A stretch of DNA of 64,000 nt from Flavobacterium salmonis (GCF_903819435.1 NZ_CAIJDP010000090.1:216199-280198); one strand, 5' to 3'. Positions 1 to 9,103 are shown, counted from the stretch's first letter. The notes: generated from the sequence alone by a model not told the origin. Made by a program: numbers and translations.

Positions 1-214
1 CTTTGTAGTTATTTCCTTTTAAATAAAAAAAATCTGATTTAGTTACATCAGGTGCATTGACGATAAGGTATTCTATCTTTTTCAAAATTGTTATTGACTC
101 CTCAATTTTTCCTTTATCATAAAAGGATTGAGCTTCTTTTATTTGATCTTTTTGTGCAAATACACTGATATTAATCAATAACAGAAAGGAAAGTATTTTA
201 ATGTTATTTTTCAT
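1..214 (-). CDS. TPR-type secreted protein, N-terminal part only
   Basis: Reading the minus strand from an ATG at 212-214 gives about 71 residues, open to the window edge, so the C-terminus is missing. It begins with a hydrophobic signal peptide ending in a VFAQ-type cleavage region. Blocks such as DKGKIEESI and KSDFFYLKGN match the complete protein at 784-1848 almost position by position. The two are therefore paralogues, probably from a tandem duplication. By that comparison it should be a periplasmic or outer-membrane-associated tetratricopeptide-repeat protein that binds other proteins. No specific function can be read. Confidence 0.75.
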   Translation of the reverse strand, partial: MKNNIKILSFLLLINISVFAQKDQIKEAQSFYDKGKIEESITILKKIEYLIVNAPDVTKSDFFYLKGNNYK

Positions 215-612
215 TTTTTGTTTAGTTTGATTGTTAAATAAATTGGACAATTAAAGTGTTAAACACATTTAAGAAATACAAACAGAACAAAATAAAGTAG
301 TGTAGTTTTTCTTCATAGCTGGTTAAAATATTTATTTATTGTATTATTTTATTTTATATTGACAACTTTTCAGGCGAACAAAATCACATTCGCTGATTTT
401 GCACAAAATAAGGGCTTTTTTTTAATAAACTAAATATAAAAATCAGGCAACCTAACAAAGCACTAAACTTTAACACCTTAATAATAAAAATCATAATTAA
501 AGTATAATTCCTTTAATTAATTAAAAATTAAAACCGCAAATCCTGTTATTTATTGCACTGCAAATTTAAGATTGATTATTCATTTTTATCAAAAAAAATA
601 AAATTATTGCAT
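215..612. other. AT-rich intergenic stretch
   Basis: About 400 bases lie between the start of the edge gene and the hairpin module at 613-688. The stretch is very AT-rich and holds no open frame with coding character. The bases just upstream of the edge gene (TTTAGTTTGATTGTTAAATA) resemble those upstream of the paralogue at 784-1848 (TTTGATGGTTAATAG). This suggests that the duplicated unit included upstream sequence. The promoter of the edge gene should lie here, but I see no convincing TAnnTTTG. Confidence 0.5.
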
Positions 613-688
613 AAAAAAAGCTCACTATTTGTATTTGTATACGAATAGTGAGCTTAGAACCAAAACGACCCTTTGGTTTTTCTTTCGA
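613..688 (-). terminator. Double-hairpin terminator module, copy 1
   Basis: Two adjacent hairpins are visible. The first pairs GCTCACTATT (620-629) with AATAGTGAGC (644-653) and on the minus strand is followed by a run of seven T, the form of an intrinsic terminator for the gene at 784-1848. The second pairs AACCAAA (658-664) with TTTGGTT (672-678) and is followed by T-rich sequence on the plus strand, so the module may work both ways. A near-identical copy lies at 2261-2336. Confidence 0.7.
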
Positions 689-783
689 AATAAAAAATCC
701 TGATTAAACCAAAGCCTTGAAGTTTAAAAATTAAACTCCTAAGCCTTTTTTGAACAATTAATACCTAATAAAACTCATTTTCA

Positions 784-1848
784 TTAATTACTAATTGCCT
801 TTAGAGAATTATACTCTTTTGTCATATCCAGGGATCTGTAAATTCCTAAAAGCATCTTTGTAACGTCTGGATTTTTAGGTTCAATTATAAGCGCTTTCGT
901 AAGATATGGAATCGCGCTTCTTGTAATATCATCTTTTTTTGCTGTTAATTTATCATATTCCAGCATTTCTTTTTTTGAATTTCCTAAAGCATCTATTTTA
1001 TCTACTATTTCTTTTTTTGATTCTAGCTTTAAATAAGCCAGATTGATGTACGAATCAATATAATTAGGATTTAATTCTAAAAGATAATTGTAGGTCGCCT
1101 CTGCTTTGACTAAATCTTTTCTCTCCAAATAAGCATAGGCTAAGTGTTTATTTACCTCGAACTTCCTGGAAGGAATAGCTTCATTTCTTGGTTTTTCATA
1201 AAGTCCTTCCTGAATATAGGAATCCCTTGCTTTTGGAGAGATAAAAGCATCTTCTTCTTTTGTTTTCTTATTAGTCGCGTAATAGAGAATGCCATTTCCT
1301 GAAAAGTTCATTTTTTTTAACTGCTCATAATACTGGATTGCCAGACCATATTCCTTTGCATTTAAATAGGCAGCAGCAGCATTAAAAAGGTTTAATGTAT
1401 CTTTTTTATCAAATAAATACACTTTATAACTCTTTTCAGCGCTTTCTTTGAAGTTACCTGCCTTGAAATCAGCTACAGCACCATTGACGAGTTTAGATTT
1501 CATATCTTTTAAAGCTATATTAGCTTTTACGGAAAGTTTGTATTTACCCGCTTCATTTTCGTATAAAATCACATCCTGGTAAGATTCTGATGCAGATGAA
1601 AAATTATTAGCCGCATCAATATTTTTGATAGCCAAATCCTTTAAAACGTTACCTTTTAAAAAATAAAAATCTGATTTTTCTTCATCCGGCGCATTCAGAA
1701 TTAGGTATTCTGACTTTTTTAAAATTACAAGCGCCTCTTCTGATTTTCCTTTTTCAAACAAAGATTGGGCATCTTTTATTTGAGGCTTTTGAGAATACAC
1801 TCCAACATTTATCAATACTATTGATAACATTATAAATTTTAATTTCAT
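784..1848 (-). CDS. TPR-repeat secreted protein
   Basis: 354 residues with an N-terminal signal peptide (hydrophobic residues about 4-17, then GVYSQ). The rest is largely helical with tetratricopeptide character: DAQSLFEKGKSEEALVIL near residues 27-44, LNAKEYGLAIQYYEQL near 160, and a clear unit around 245-275 (KAEATYNYLLELNPNYID...). TPR proteins are scaffolds for protein-protein contacts. The signal peptide puts this one outside the cytoplasm, probably in the periplasm. It is monocistronic, with the hairpin terminator at 613-653 downstream and a wide AT-rich gap upstream. It is paralogous to the truncated gene at 1-214. The partner and process are unknown. Confidence 0.8.
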   Translation of the reverse strand: MKLKFIMLSIVLINVGVYSQKPQIKDAQSLFEKGKSEEALVILKKSEYLILNAPDEEKSDFYFLKGNVLKDLAIKNIDAANNFSSASESYQDVILYENEAGKYKLSVKANIALKDMKSKLVNGAVADFKAGNFKESAEKSYKVYLFDKKDTLNLFNAAAAYLNAKEYGLAIQYYEQLKKMNFSGNGILYYATNKKTKEEDAFISPKARDSYIQEGLYEKPRNEAIPSRKFEVNKHLAYAYLERKDLVKAEATYNYLLELNPNYIDSYINLAYLKLESKKEIVDKIDALGNSKKEMLEYDKLTAKKDDITRSAIPYLTKALIIEPKNPDVTKMLLGIYRSLDMTKEYNSLKAISN

Positions 1849-2260
1849 GTTTAGATTAGTTTGATGGTTAATAGATTTTGGGCTGCATTTAGATGCAAAA
1901 CTGTAGGCTTGTAAATCTAATGCGGATTTAAAAGCTTTATCAAACTAGATAGAAAAATTAGGGTAGTTTTTTATCATATCAACAAATTTTATAAGGTTAA
2001 ACATCATCTATATTACAAAAAAAATCATTTTTTTAACTTAATTAAAATTATAAATGCTTTTTTATACAACTTTTTTTAAAGACAATTTATTTTTTATCTA
2101 AAAATAGAATTAAAAAATGAAAACACAAATAAAATACAAATTATTTTCCATAAGTCTCTTTAAAAGAAATAATTCCTTACAAGAACAACCTGTTTTAAGA
2201 CATTCTGTATTACAAATATCTCCAACGCTCTAAAAATGAGATAACTCAGAGATTAAAAAT
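1849..2260. other. AT-rich intergenic stretch upstream of TPR gene
   Basis: About 410 AT-rich bases without a convincing open frame. It should hold the promoter of the TPR gene at 784-1848, but no clear TAnnTTTG with a -33 TTTG was found. The second copy of the double hairpin starts at its right edge. Confidence 0.45.
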
Positions 2261-2336
2261 AAAAAAAAACTCACTATTTGTATTGTATACGAATAGTGAG
2301 CTTTCAACCAAAACGACCATTTGGTTTTTCTTTCGA
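2261..2336 (-). terminator. Double-hairpin terminator module, copy 2
   Basis: Same design as 613-688: CTCACTATT (2270-2278) pairs with AATAGTGAG (2292-2300) and is followed by nine T on the minus strand. A second stem AACCAAA/TTTGGTT follows (2306-2326). It lies downstream of the small gene at 2365-2508 and the sigma factor, so it probably ends that transcript. The two copies differ at only a few positions over roughly 75 bases, much more alike than the surrounding intergenic DNA. Confidence 0.7.
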
Positions 2337-2364
2337 ATAAACATCCGACAAAGTAGTGGGCTGT

Positions 2365-2508
2365 TTAATTAGCTATGATCTCAAAACTTTTATTATCGAT
2401 TTTCACAACTTTTAAAGCTTGTGAATAACTTAATAAAAAAGAAACGACTTCCTTTTTTGGTTTTAAGTCTTTAGAAGCTAATGCTTTCTTAGAGTAAATT
2501 TTCGCCAT
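2365..2508 (-). CDS. 47-residue conserved-looking small protein
   Basis: An open frame runs from ATG (2506-2508) to TAA (2365-2367). It encodes 47 residues that begin MAKIYSKKALASKDLKPKKE and end NKSFEIIAN. The N-terminal half is lysine-rich and the C-terminal half is amphipathic (VVSFLLSYSQALKVVKI). There is no signal peptide or clear membrane segment. It starts 50 bases downstream of the ECF sigma-factor stop codon in the same direction, with the hairpin terminator after it, so the two are probably co-transcribed. It might be a small partner of the sigma factor. I recognise no family with certainty. Confidence 0.6.
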   Translation of the reverse strand: MAKIYSKKALASKDLKPKKEVVSFLLSYSQALKVVKIDNKSFEIIAN

Positions 2509-2558
2509 ACTATGAAAATGTTTTATACCAGTATAACGCGGCAATATCTAAAATAGTA

Positions 2559-3143
2559 TTAGTTGGTTAAAATAATTTGATGCTTATCTATAATTTTTCT
2601 CAAATTCATTAGTGCGTAACGCATCCTGCCTAAAGCGGTATTAATGCTCACACCTGTGAGTTCAGAGATTTCCTTGAAACTCATATCCTGATACATTCGC
2701 ATTACCAATACTTCTTTTTGATCTTCCGGAAGTTCCTGAATTAGTTTTTTTAGATCAACTTCAACCTGATCAACAATCATTTTACCTTCAATAGTTAAAG
2801 AATCATCAGACATAATCGAAAATATCGAAAATTCTTCTGTTTCTCTGTACATTGGCATTTTTTTGGTTTTACGAAAATGATCTACAATTAAATTGTGGGA
2901 AATACGCATAACCCAAGGCAAAAATTTACCTTCTTCGTTATATGAATTGGATTTTAAAGTTTTAATAACCTTAATAAAAGTGTCCTGAAAAATATCATTT
3001 GAAATATCTCTATCGGCAATCTTAGAATATATGAATCCATATATTTTAGACTCGTGCCTTTTTATTAATGTTGCTAAAGCATTTTCATTGCCTTCAACAT
3101 AATTTTTAACCAATAGAGCGTCAGGAATATGCAGATCAGCCAT
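2559..3143 (-). CDS. ECF-type RNA polymerase sigma factor
   Basis: 194 residues, the usual size for a group 4 (ECF) sigma factor. Region 2 runs from about residue 20 to 95 and includes DIFQDTFIKVIK and the DNA-melting stretch GKFLPWVMRISHNLIVDHFRK. Region 4 (about 130-185) carries LPEDQKEVLVMRMYQDMSF and the helix-turn-helix KEISELTGVSINTALGRMRYAL. It directs RNA polymerase to a set of stress or surface-function promoters. No anti-sigma gene is adjacent. The only co-directional neighbour is the 47-residue gene at 2365-2508. The ATG at 3143 is preceded by a plausible promoter at 3241-3273. Confidence 0.93.
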   Translation of the reverse strand: MADLHIPDALLVKNYVEGNENALATLIKRHESKIYGFIYSKIADRDISNDIFQDTFIKVIKTLKSNSYNEEGKFLPWVMRISHNLIVDHFRKTKKMPMYRETEEFSIFSIMSDDSLTIEGKMIVDQVEVDLKKLIQELPEDQKEVLVMRMYQDMSFKEISELTGVSINTALGRMRYALMNLRKIIDKHQIILTN

Positions 3144-3240
3144 AATACTACTTTTTTAGTTTTGTTTAAAATTTGGAGTAATTTTCTAAAAAGTAATTTT
3201 ATTGTATAGGCTTGTCTTTTTTTGTTTGTTAATATGTGTC

Positions 3241-3273
3241 CAAATTTAACAAATTTTTATTTTATAAAGCAAA
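3241..3273 (-). promoter_or_regulatory. Predicted Bacteroidota promoter for the ECF sigma gene
   Basis: On the minus strand a TAAATTTG (3241-3248) matches the Bacteroidota -7 consensus TAnnTTTG. A TTTG (3270-3273) lies 21 bases upstream of it in the -33 position, where the usual spacing is about 19-21. The predicted transcript start is roughly 90 bases before the start codon. The rest of the gap 3144-3457 is AT-rich and holds nothing else recognisable. Confidence 0.45.
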
Positions 3274-3457
3274 TTATTAGAATATTAATTAATAGTAAAA
3301 TTCAAAATAATATCAATTAATTTTAAATTTTATCGACAAAGTGCTTCCAAATCTTAAATAATTGGAATGTTTTAACAGTTAAAAAAAGAAGTATAGCTAT
3401 CTAAAATATTTATTATAAACAAATTACACTTCTCTTTTTAATAGTAATTATTTTATA

Positions 3458-4213
3458 TTATTCATAAACACGAACATAATCAATATAAAATTTTTGAGGT
3501 AAAACTGTATCATCAACTGCTGGTCCTCCAAAATTTCCCCCAATGGCTAAATTAATAATGATGTAAAACGGTTTATTAAAAGGCCATGTATCTTCATTTT
3601 TAAGTTCAGGCTGAAATGTATAAACTAAACCTTCATCAACGAAAAAATCAATTTTATCTTTATTCCACTCAATAGCATAAACATGAAAGCCTTCTTCTAT
3701 ATTTGAGAACTCTGTTCTTTTGGTATTAATTGTATTTCCGTGGCTATCCTGAGTATGCAGGGTTGTGTAAACCATATGCGGATCTCTGCCAATATATTCT
3801 AAAATATCAATTTCACCTGTTTTTGGCCATTTTACCTCATCAATGTTAGCACCTAACATCCAAAATGCAGGCCACAAGCCATGACCAACTGGTAGTTTAG
3901 CTCTTGCTTCAATCCGTCCATAAAGAAACTCTTTCTTTCCTTTAGTTGTGATTTTTGTAGAAGTATATTTTTCTCCTTCTTTTCGGGCTTCAATAATCAG
4001 ATTACCTTCTTTTATTTGATGATTCGTTTTGGTATAAATTTGTCTCTCATTATTTCCCCAGCCACATAGATTTGGGCATCCGTCACCGACTTCAAAATTC
4101 CAGACAGATTCATTTATCTTCTTATTAAAATTTTCTTCCCAAATCAGTTTTCTTTTTACTTGCTGCGCCATGCAAAAACTACTAATCATAAAAAGCAACA
4201 TTACTTTTTTCAT
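3458..4213 (-). CDS. GH16 endo-beta-glucanase (laminarinase type), secreted
   Basis: 251 residues with a short signal peptide (MKKVMLLFMISSFCMAQQ). The remainder is one glycoside hydrolase family 16 domain. The active-site signature GEIDILEYIG (about residues 132-141) supplies the nucleophile and acid/base glutamates. The flanking blocks typical of the family are present: GWGNNERQIYT near 52, GRIEARAKLPVGHGLWPAFWML near 100-120 and DFFVDEGLVYTF near 188. GH16 enzymes of this type cut internal beta-1,3 or mixed beta-1,3-1,4 linkages with retention. It is the last gene of the glycan locus, 78 bases after the modular GH16, and is probably periplasmic or secreted because it lacks a lipobox. The exact substrate cannot be fixed by reading. 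Confidence 0.93.
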   Translation of the reverse strand: MKKVMLLFMISSFCMAQQVKRKLIWEENFNKKINESVWNFEVGDGCPNLCGWGNNERQIYTKTNHQIKEGNLIIEARKEGEKYTSTKITTKGKKEFLYGRIEARAKLPVGHGLWPAFWMLGANIDEVKWPKTGEIDILEYIGRDPHMVYTTLHTQDSHGNTINTKRTEFSNIEEGFHVYAIEWNKDKIDFFVDEGLVYTFQPELKNEDTWPFNKPFYIIINLAIGGNFGGPAVDDTVLPQKFYIDYVRVYE

Positions 4214-4291
4214 CTCAATATTTTTTAAATTAAGAAATTAAGAAGGCCAGCAAAACTGACCTTCCAATTTTCATTTTTACTAATTAATTAT

Positions 4292-5959
4292 TTATTGATA
4301 AACCCTTACATAATCAATCTCCATAGAAGACTGTGTAAAAGCAGGATCAATGTTTCCTCCCAGGTTTCCTCCCATTGCAACGTTTAATATTAAAAAGAAA
4401 TCGCTGTTAAATGGTAATGAAGCCGTATTCGCAACTGAATGTATGAGTGTTTCATCTGCGTATATTTTTATGGAGACTGGACTCCAAACGGCTTTGTATA
4501 CATGAAATTCAGTAGAAACATTTGCTATTGTTTTACTTCCTGAGTCAGCACTGCCACCAAAACGACCAGGATAATGCAATGTCCCAAGTACAACATTTTG
4601 ATTGTTCCCTACATGCTCCATGATGTCAATTTCTCCACAGGCAGGCCATGGCTTCGTTGCATAATTTTGACCTAACATCCAAATTGCAGGCCAGGTTCCG
4701 GCACCTATTGGAAGTTTAGCCCTGATTTCTACTTTTCCGTAAGTAAATTTGAATTTATTGTCACTTACTAATCTCGCAGATGAATAAGCTGCACCTCCCG
4801 AAGATTCTTTCTTGGCAGTAATTTTAAGGCTTCCACCCTGCACAATTACATTCGTAACAGAATTAGTATAATTTTGTTTTTCATTATTTCCCCAGCCATT
4901 ATCTCCAGTTCCTAAATTATACCCCCATTTTGCTGTATCAGGAGCACCATCTGTATTAAACTCATCAGACCAGACTAAATTAGTGTAATCTACATTTGTA
5001 TCGGGAACCTGAGTTGGTTTTGTTGTTGTAAAAACATGATACCATGCCAAAGCAGGATTGCCCCCCATAACAGCTCTCACTACCATCCTGTTAGCCGTAA
5101 TAGATAAGATCTCGTAAGAGCTCTGACCAATGTAATAGCCCATAAAACCACCATCAGAGAAATTTAACATGGTACCTCTTGTTTGGGTAGCATGATTAGG
5201 ATTTTTAGTTACTACAGATTCTGACGGACTCAGGGATACATTTTTTACCCCACCTGCATTGTATGCCAGACAAGCATCATCTGGTGAACTCCCTCCTGCC
5301 ACACTTGCAAAAGCAGCATTAAAGAAGGTTGAACCGCCATTATCCAACTCGTATTTTAATTGTTCTCCATCCAAAGAAAAAGTCAATACGTTTTCATACA
5401 AACAACTACTGGCCGGAGATCCTGCTTTTTCAAAAACAGCTGCCTGATAATAGTTCGCATAATAATTTTTCGTTGCATCACCATCATTTTGTCCCACTCC
5501 TAAATGCCCAGGCTCAGAAGCTGACCAATACCATTTTTTTGACGTTCCTCCAGTCAGGAAATTAACTGCATCCGGATCGCTAAAGTTACTTAGAACCTCA
5601 ACCTCAATTGTAGTATTAGTAGCTATACCTCCTTTTCCGTAAGCAATAGCTGTAACGATATATTTATTTACGCCCGTTTTAGTAAATCGTTTATCAAAAT
5701 GACCACTAGGTGAATTTTCTGAAGTTCCATCACTAAATACATATTTATACGAAATAACATCTTCTCCAGTGGCTACAAGTTTTACGATTCCTGATCCATC
5801 CCCATAAGGTTCTGCGGCTGTTTTTCCAACAATTTCAGCAGTTATCTGTATGTTTGTTGGAGCATTAATATCTCCAAATGCGTAATCATCTTTCTGACAA
5901 CCCGTCATCAGGAGAATCGCAAATAAGAATACTATTTTTATGATTATTTTTCTACTCAT
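4292..5959 (-). CDS. Modular GH16 lipoprotein (PKD + binding-like domain + GH16)
   Basis: 555 residues. A lipoprotein signal ends LLMTGC at about residue 21. A PKD-like beta-sandwich follows (about 35-125, with VSYKYVFSDG-like features), then a middle domain of about 190 residues of the type seen in Bacteroidota glycan-binding lipoproteins. A C-terminal GH16 catalytic domain starts near 325. The catalytic signature is GEIDIMEHVG near residue 445, with GWGNNEKQNYT and VEIRAKLPIGAGTWPAIWML upstream. The likely role is a cell-surface endo-glucanase that binds and cuts beta-glucan before import through the SusCD pair. It lies 11 bases after the binding-protein gene at 5971, so they are in one operon. 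Its GH16 differs clearly from the single-domain copy at 3458-4213. Confidence 0.92.
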   Translation of the reverse strand: MSRKIIIKIVFLFAILLMTGCQKDDYAFGDINAPTNIQITAEIVGKTAAEPYGDGSGIVKLVATGEDVISYKYVFSDGTSENSPSGHFDKRFTKTGVNKYIVTAIAYGKGGIATNTTIEVEVLSNFSDPDAVNFLTGGTSKKWYWSASEPGHLGVGQNDGDATKNYYANYYQAAVFEKAGSPASSCLYENVLTFSLDGEQLKYELDNGGSTFFNAAFASVAGGSSPDDACLAYNAGGVKNVSLSPSESVVTKNPNHATQTRGTMLNFSDGGFMGYYIGQSSYEILSITANRMVVRAVMGGNPALAWYHVFTTTKPTQVPDTNVDYTNLVWSDEFNTDGAPDTAKWGYNLGTGDNGWGNNEKQNYTNSVTNVIVQGGSLKITAKKESSGGAAYSSARLVSDNKFKFTYGKVEIRAKLPIGAGTWPAIWMLGQNYATKPWPACGEIDIMEHVGNNQNVVLGTLHYPGRFGGSADSGSKTIANVSTEFHVYKAVWSPVSIKIYADETLIHSVANTASLPFNSDFFLILNVAMGGNLGGNIDPAFTQSSMEIDYVRVYQ

Positions 5960-5970
5960 GATTTCTTTTT

Positions 5971-7596
5971 TTAATTGGATTGTTTTATGTCATCGAAGTA
6001 ATACACAGAACCTGTTCCCATTTGTCCGAAGTCCGGGAATAAAATTATCCTGTCGTATTTATTGGCAGTACTAAAACCTGGTGCTGTCGTCAAATCAAAA
6101 GTTAGTACCTGCCATGCATTGGCTGTTGTGGTTGTTGCATGTGCTTCGAAAAAAACAGTTGGATTTCCGTTTCCGTCTTTTGGTGATGTCGACACTTCCA
6201 TTTTGTATAAAATATCAGCCCCGACTTTAGGAGACCACACATTTAGTTTTACAGTAGTTCCTTTAGTAAAATCAATTGTATTTTCTAAGTTCAGACTCGC
6301 GCCAGCCCAAACCTGAGCTCCGGATGTTTTCTCAATTTTAACTACTCTGTTAGAAATGTTAGCGCCCGTTTTATCAGGGTTTGTTACTACAGAAACAGGA
6401 ATTGGTCCAAAACCTGCATCTCCAAAACCTCCCCATGCATATGTTAAGGCAGCAGATTCAAAATCCAAAGGCAATTGCACTGACTGAGCAGCTGTTTTGT
6501 AAAAATAAATATTATCGATAAATACTGTTCCGCCAGCCCAAGGGGTCCCAACCAATTTCAACTGAAAAATTTTATCAACTGACAATCCCTGACTTGTAAA
6601 TGCCGAAATTGGAATATCAATACTTGTCCATTGATTTGCCGTAAGATCCTTTGTAACAGGCTTCTCAGAAGGCCCAACATTAATCAAGGATGTTTCTAAT
6701 TTCTGTAAATCTGCTGTCCAGACATCCATATGCAAATATTCCATACCAGAAACATCTATTGATGTACCATCTGCTAAAGCAATTCCCTGATAGCTTAGCT
6801 TTATATAATTCAACATTTTATCTCCGTTCAGATCAAATTCTGCCCAGCTGCTGCCTTGTCCCGCCTGACCCCAATCAGGGAAATAATTAGTTCCTGCAAC
6901 ATTGGTATATTTTGAACCATAAATAGAAATTACATCTCCCGCCTGTCTGTTTGGCGGAGTTGGCGCAGCAGTTGTTGGGTTAAGAACAAGTTTTGCAGTA
7001 ACCTGAGTACTATATTCAGTGGTTTTAATTGCAGCACTTTTTGAAACAACACGAATTGTATATACTCCCGCATCTTTGTACGTATACGAAACTGATTCGC
7101 CATTATTTGCCGAAATTGGATCCGGTTTTCCTGCTTCCCCAAAATAAACATCATAAAACAAAGCATAATCTGCGCTTGCCTTAACCATTACTTTTTTCGA
7201 AACTGACAAATCATTCGTTACCACAACTACTAAATTTTCAGGAGCCTTAAAAGAAACTATTACCTGCTGAGCTACTTCAGTGGTTATACCATTTAATCCC
7301 ATCGCTATGATTTTAGCAGTATAAACCCCTTCTTTATAAACATGTGATGCATTTGCACCAGAAGAAAAATAATCTGACTGTCCACTTCCGTCACCAAAAT
7401 CAATTTTATATTGTGTTACTCCCTCGCCTTTAGGCAAAAAAGTAACCTTACCTGAATTATCTTGTGTTACTGTGGTCAAAGCCGATATGTTTTCAGGCGC
7501 AGCTATACCATCCAGATCAATATTGTTGTCATCGTTTGCACAACCCATCAGGATCGTCAAAACGAAAAAACTTATAATAAAATATATTTTTTTCAT
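5971..7596 (-). CDS. PKD-containing surface glycan-binding lipoprotein
   Basis: 541 residues with a lipoprotein signal (MKKIYFIISFFVLTILMGCANDD). One PKD-type domain is clear: YKIDFGDGSGQ near residue 63 with the matching HVYKEGVYTAKI. A second related unit follows, with YDVYFGEAGKPDPI and YTYKDAGVYTIRVVS. The C-terminal half holds two beta-rich domains with carbohydrate-binding-module character (GTVFIDNIYFYK and GSVYYFDDIKQSN, each closing a jelly-roll-like unit). This is the position and build of the SusE/SusF-like surface glycan-binding proteins that hold polysaccharide next to SusCD. No catalytic motif is visible. It lies 8 bases after susD and 11 before the modular GH16. Confidence 0.85.
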   Translation of the reverse strand: MKKIYFIISFFVLTILMGCANDDNNIDLDGIAAPENISALTTVTQDNSGKVTFLPKGEGVTQYKIDFGDGSGQSDYFSSGANASHVYKEGVYTAKIIAMGLNGITTEVAQQVIVSFKAPENLVVVVTNDLSVSKKVMVKASADYALFYDVYFGEAGKPDPISANNGESVSYTYKDAGVYTIRVVSKSAAIKTTEYSTQVTAKLVLNPTTAAPTPPNRQAGDVISIYGSKYTNVAGTNYFPDWGQAGQGSSWAEFDLNGDKMLNYIKLSYQGIALADGTSIDVSGMEYLHMDVWTADLQKLETSLINVGPSEKPVTKDLTANQWTSIDIPISAFTSQGLSVDKIFQLKLVGTPWAGGTVFIDNIYFYKTAAQSVQLPLDFESAALTYAWGGFGDAGFGPIPVSVVTNPDKTGANISNRVVKIEKTSGAQVWAGASLNLENTIDFTKGTTVKLNVWSPKVGADILYKMEVSTSPKDGNGNPTVFFEAHATTTTANAWQVLTFDLTTAPGFSTANKYDRIILFPDFGQMGTGSVYYFDDIKQSN

Positions 7597-7604
7597 AATT
7601 GATG

Positions 7605-9092
7605 TTATTTAATATATCCGGGATTTTGTTGCCAGTTTCCATTTGAGAACTGAATTTCTTCAATTGGAATTGGGAATAATTCATTTTTATTAGCTTGAAA
7701 ACCGGGAATTTTCCCTACTGCTTTTCCTGTTCTCACTAAATCGAAAAAACGATGTCCTTCTCCAAAAAGCTCTAGTCTTCTTTCTGCCAGAATAAAATCG
7801 GTTAATGCGGCTCCTGAAGCAGAAATATTGTGATTTGTATCACCAAAAGCACGTTTTCTAACTTCATTTAGATATCCTCTCGCTTTACCATCATCAATTC
7901 CTCCACGGTTGTAAGCTTCAGCTGCCATTAAAAGAACATCCGCATACCGAATCGCTCTGTAATTATTCGGATTAGTCAAATTCAAATCTCCGGCGGCATT
8001 GGCACTTCTCTTTCTTGGCAAATATTTTCTGTTAAAAAATCCAGTGTCCTCGTTTCCTTTACTATATTTAACACCTGAATTTGCTGCTGACCAGGCTGCA
8101 ATATCTAATATAGCAACGTCTTTACGTCTGTCACCAACTTCAAAAGCGTCGGCACTTTCCTGAGTTGGAACATTAAAACTAAAACCAGGCGAAAACAAAG
8201 GTCCCTCATAACCACGTATTCCGCTAAAACCTACAGCTACATTTCCTTCACTACATTGCAAACATCCAAACCCTGCACCTTCAATATCTGTATATTGCAC
8301 TTCAAAAATAGATTCCGGTCCATTTTCACCTTCCATTTCGAACAATAAATTATAATTTGTTACTAAAGAATAAGGAGAAGAACTTATTAAACTTTCCAGT
8401 GTAGTTGCTGCCTGTGCAAATTTATTTTGATACAAATAAGCCTTTCCTAATAATGCCTGAGCTGCACCTTTTGTAATCCTGCCTTTTTGAGTAGTTGTTG
8501 GAGCCAGATTAGCAACAGCATAAGTTAAATCAGCTTCTATTGAGGAATATACTTCTGCTACTGACGAACGTGGAATTTTCGTTTCATCTCCTAATTTAAA
8601 CCTTGCATCTCCCTTCATTGGTATACCTCCAAACCACTTAACTAATTCAAATTGGTAGTATGCTCTAAGAAAACGGGTTTCTGCAAGAAGTTGTGCTTTC
8701 CCTTCAAAATCAGTTTTATCCTTAAACTCAAGGATATAATTAGTTCTTTGCACTCCGGCAAACATCCAATTCCATATATCGCGCAAATTGCTGTTTACCG
8801 GTGTATGAATCATATCATCTATTTGTTGAAACCCCACTACGTCTGTAGGACTTTCACCTCCGGCCAAAGTATTATCGGATGCAATTTCTCCTAATAAAAC
8901 ATTTACATATGTAGATTGAAGTATATCATAAGCGGCCACTAATGCCTGGTCATAATCGCTTTTTGAGTTAAAATAGTTTTCTGAATCTATAGAATACTGT
9001 GGTGTAGTTTCTACAAAGTCATCCGAACAAGAAATAAAAACTGTCGAAAACAGTATTCCTGTTAAAAGAAATATGTGTGTATATTTTTTCAT
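7605..9092 (-). CDS. SusD/RagB family glycan-binding outer-membrane lipoprotein
   Basis: 495 residues. The signal MKKYTHIFLLTGILFSTVFISCSDD ends in a lipobox cysteine. The family pattern is complete: ETTPQYSIDSENYFNSKSDYDQAL at the N-terminus, AETRFLRAYYQFELVKWFGGIPM near 130, the TPR-like helices, and the C-terminal ILAERRLELFGEGHRFFDLVRTGKA with NELFPIPIEEI near the end. SusD forms the lid of the SusC transporter and captures oligosaccharides. It starts 11 bases after the susC stop codon. Confidence 0.96.
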   Translation of the reverse strand: MKKYTHIFLLTGILFSTVFISCSDDFVETTPQYSIDSENYFNSKSDYDQALVAAYDILQSTYVNVLLGEIASDNTLAGGESPTDVVGFQQIDDMIHTPVNSNLRDIWNWMFAGVQRTNYILEFKDKTDFEGKAQLLAETRFLRAYYQFELVKWFGGIPMKGDARFKLGDETKIPRSSVAEVYSSIEADLTYAVANLAPTTTQKGRITKGAAQALLGKAYLYQNKFAQAATTLESLISSSPYSLVTNYNLLFEMEGENGPESIFEVQYTDIEGAGFGCLQCSEGNVAVGFSGIRGYEGPLFSPGFSFNVPTQESADAFEVGDRRKDVAILDIAAWSAANSGVKYSKGNEDTGFFNRKYLPRKRSANAAGDLNLTNPNNYRAIRYADVLLMAAEAYNRGGIDDGKARGYLNEVRKRAFGDTNHNISASGAALTDFILAERRLELFGEGHRFFDLVRTGKAVGKIPGFQANKNELFPIPIEEIQFSNGNWQQNPGYIK

Positions 9093-9103
9093 TTTGATAA
9101 CAA

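Noticed and set aside
5259..6316. Plus-strand frames inside the GH16 and binding-protein genes
   Set aside because: They are shadows of strong minus-strand genes, without domain or start evidence.
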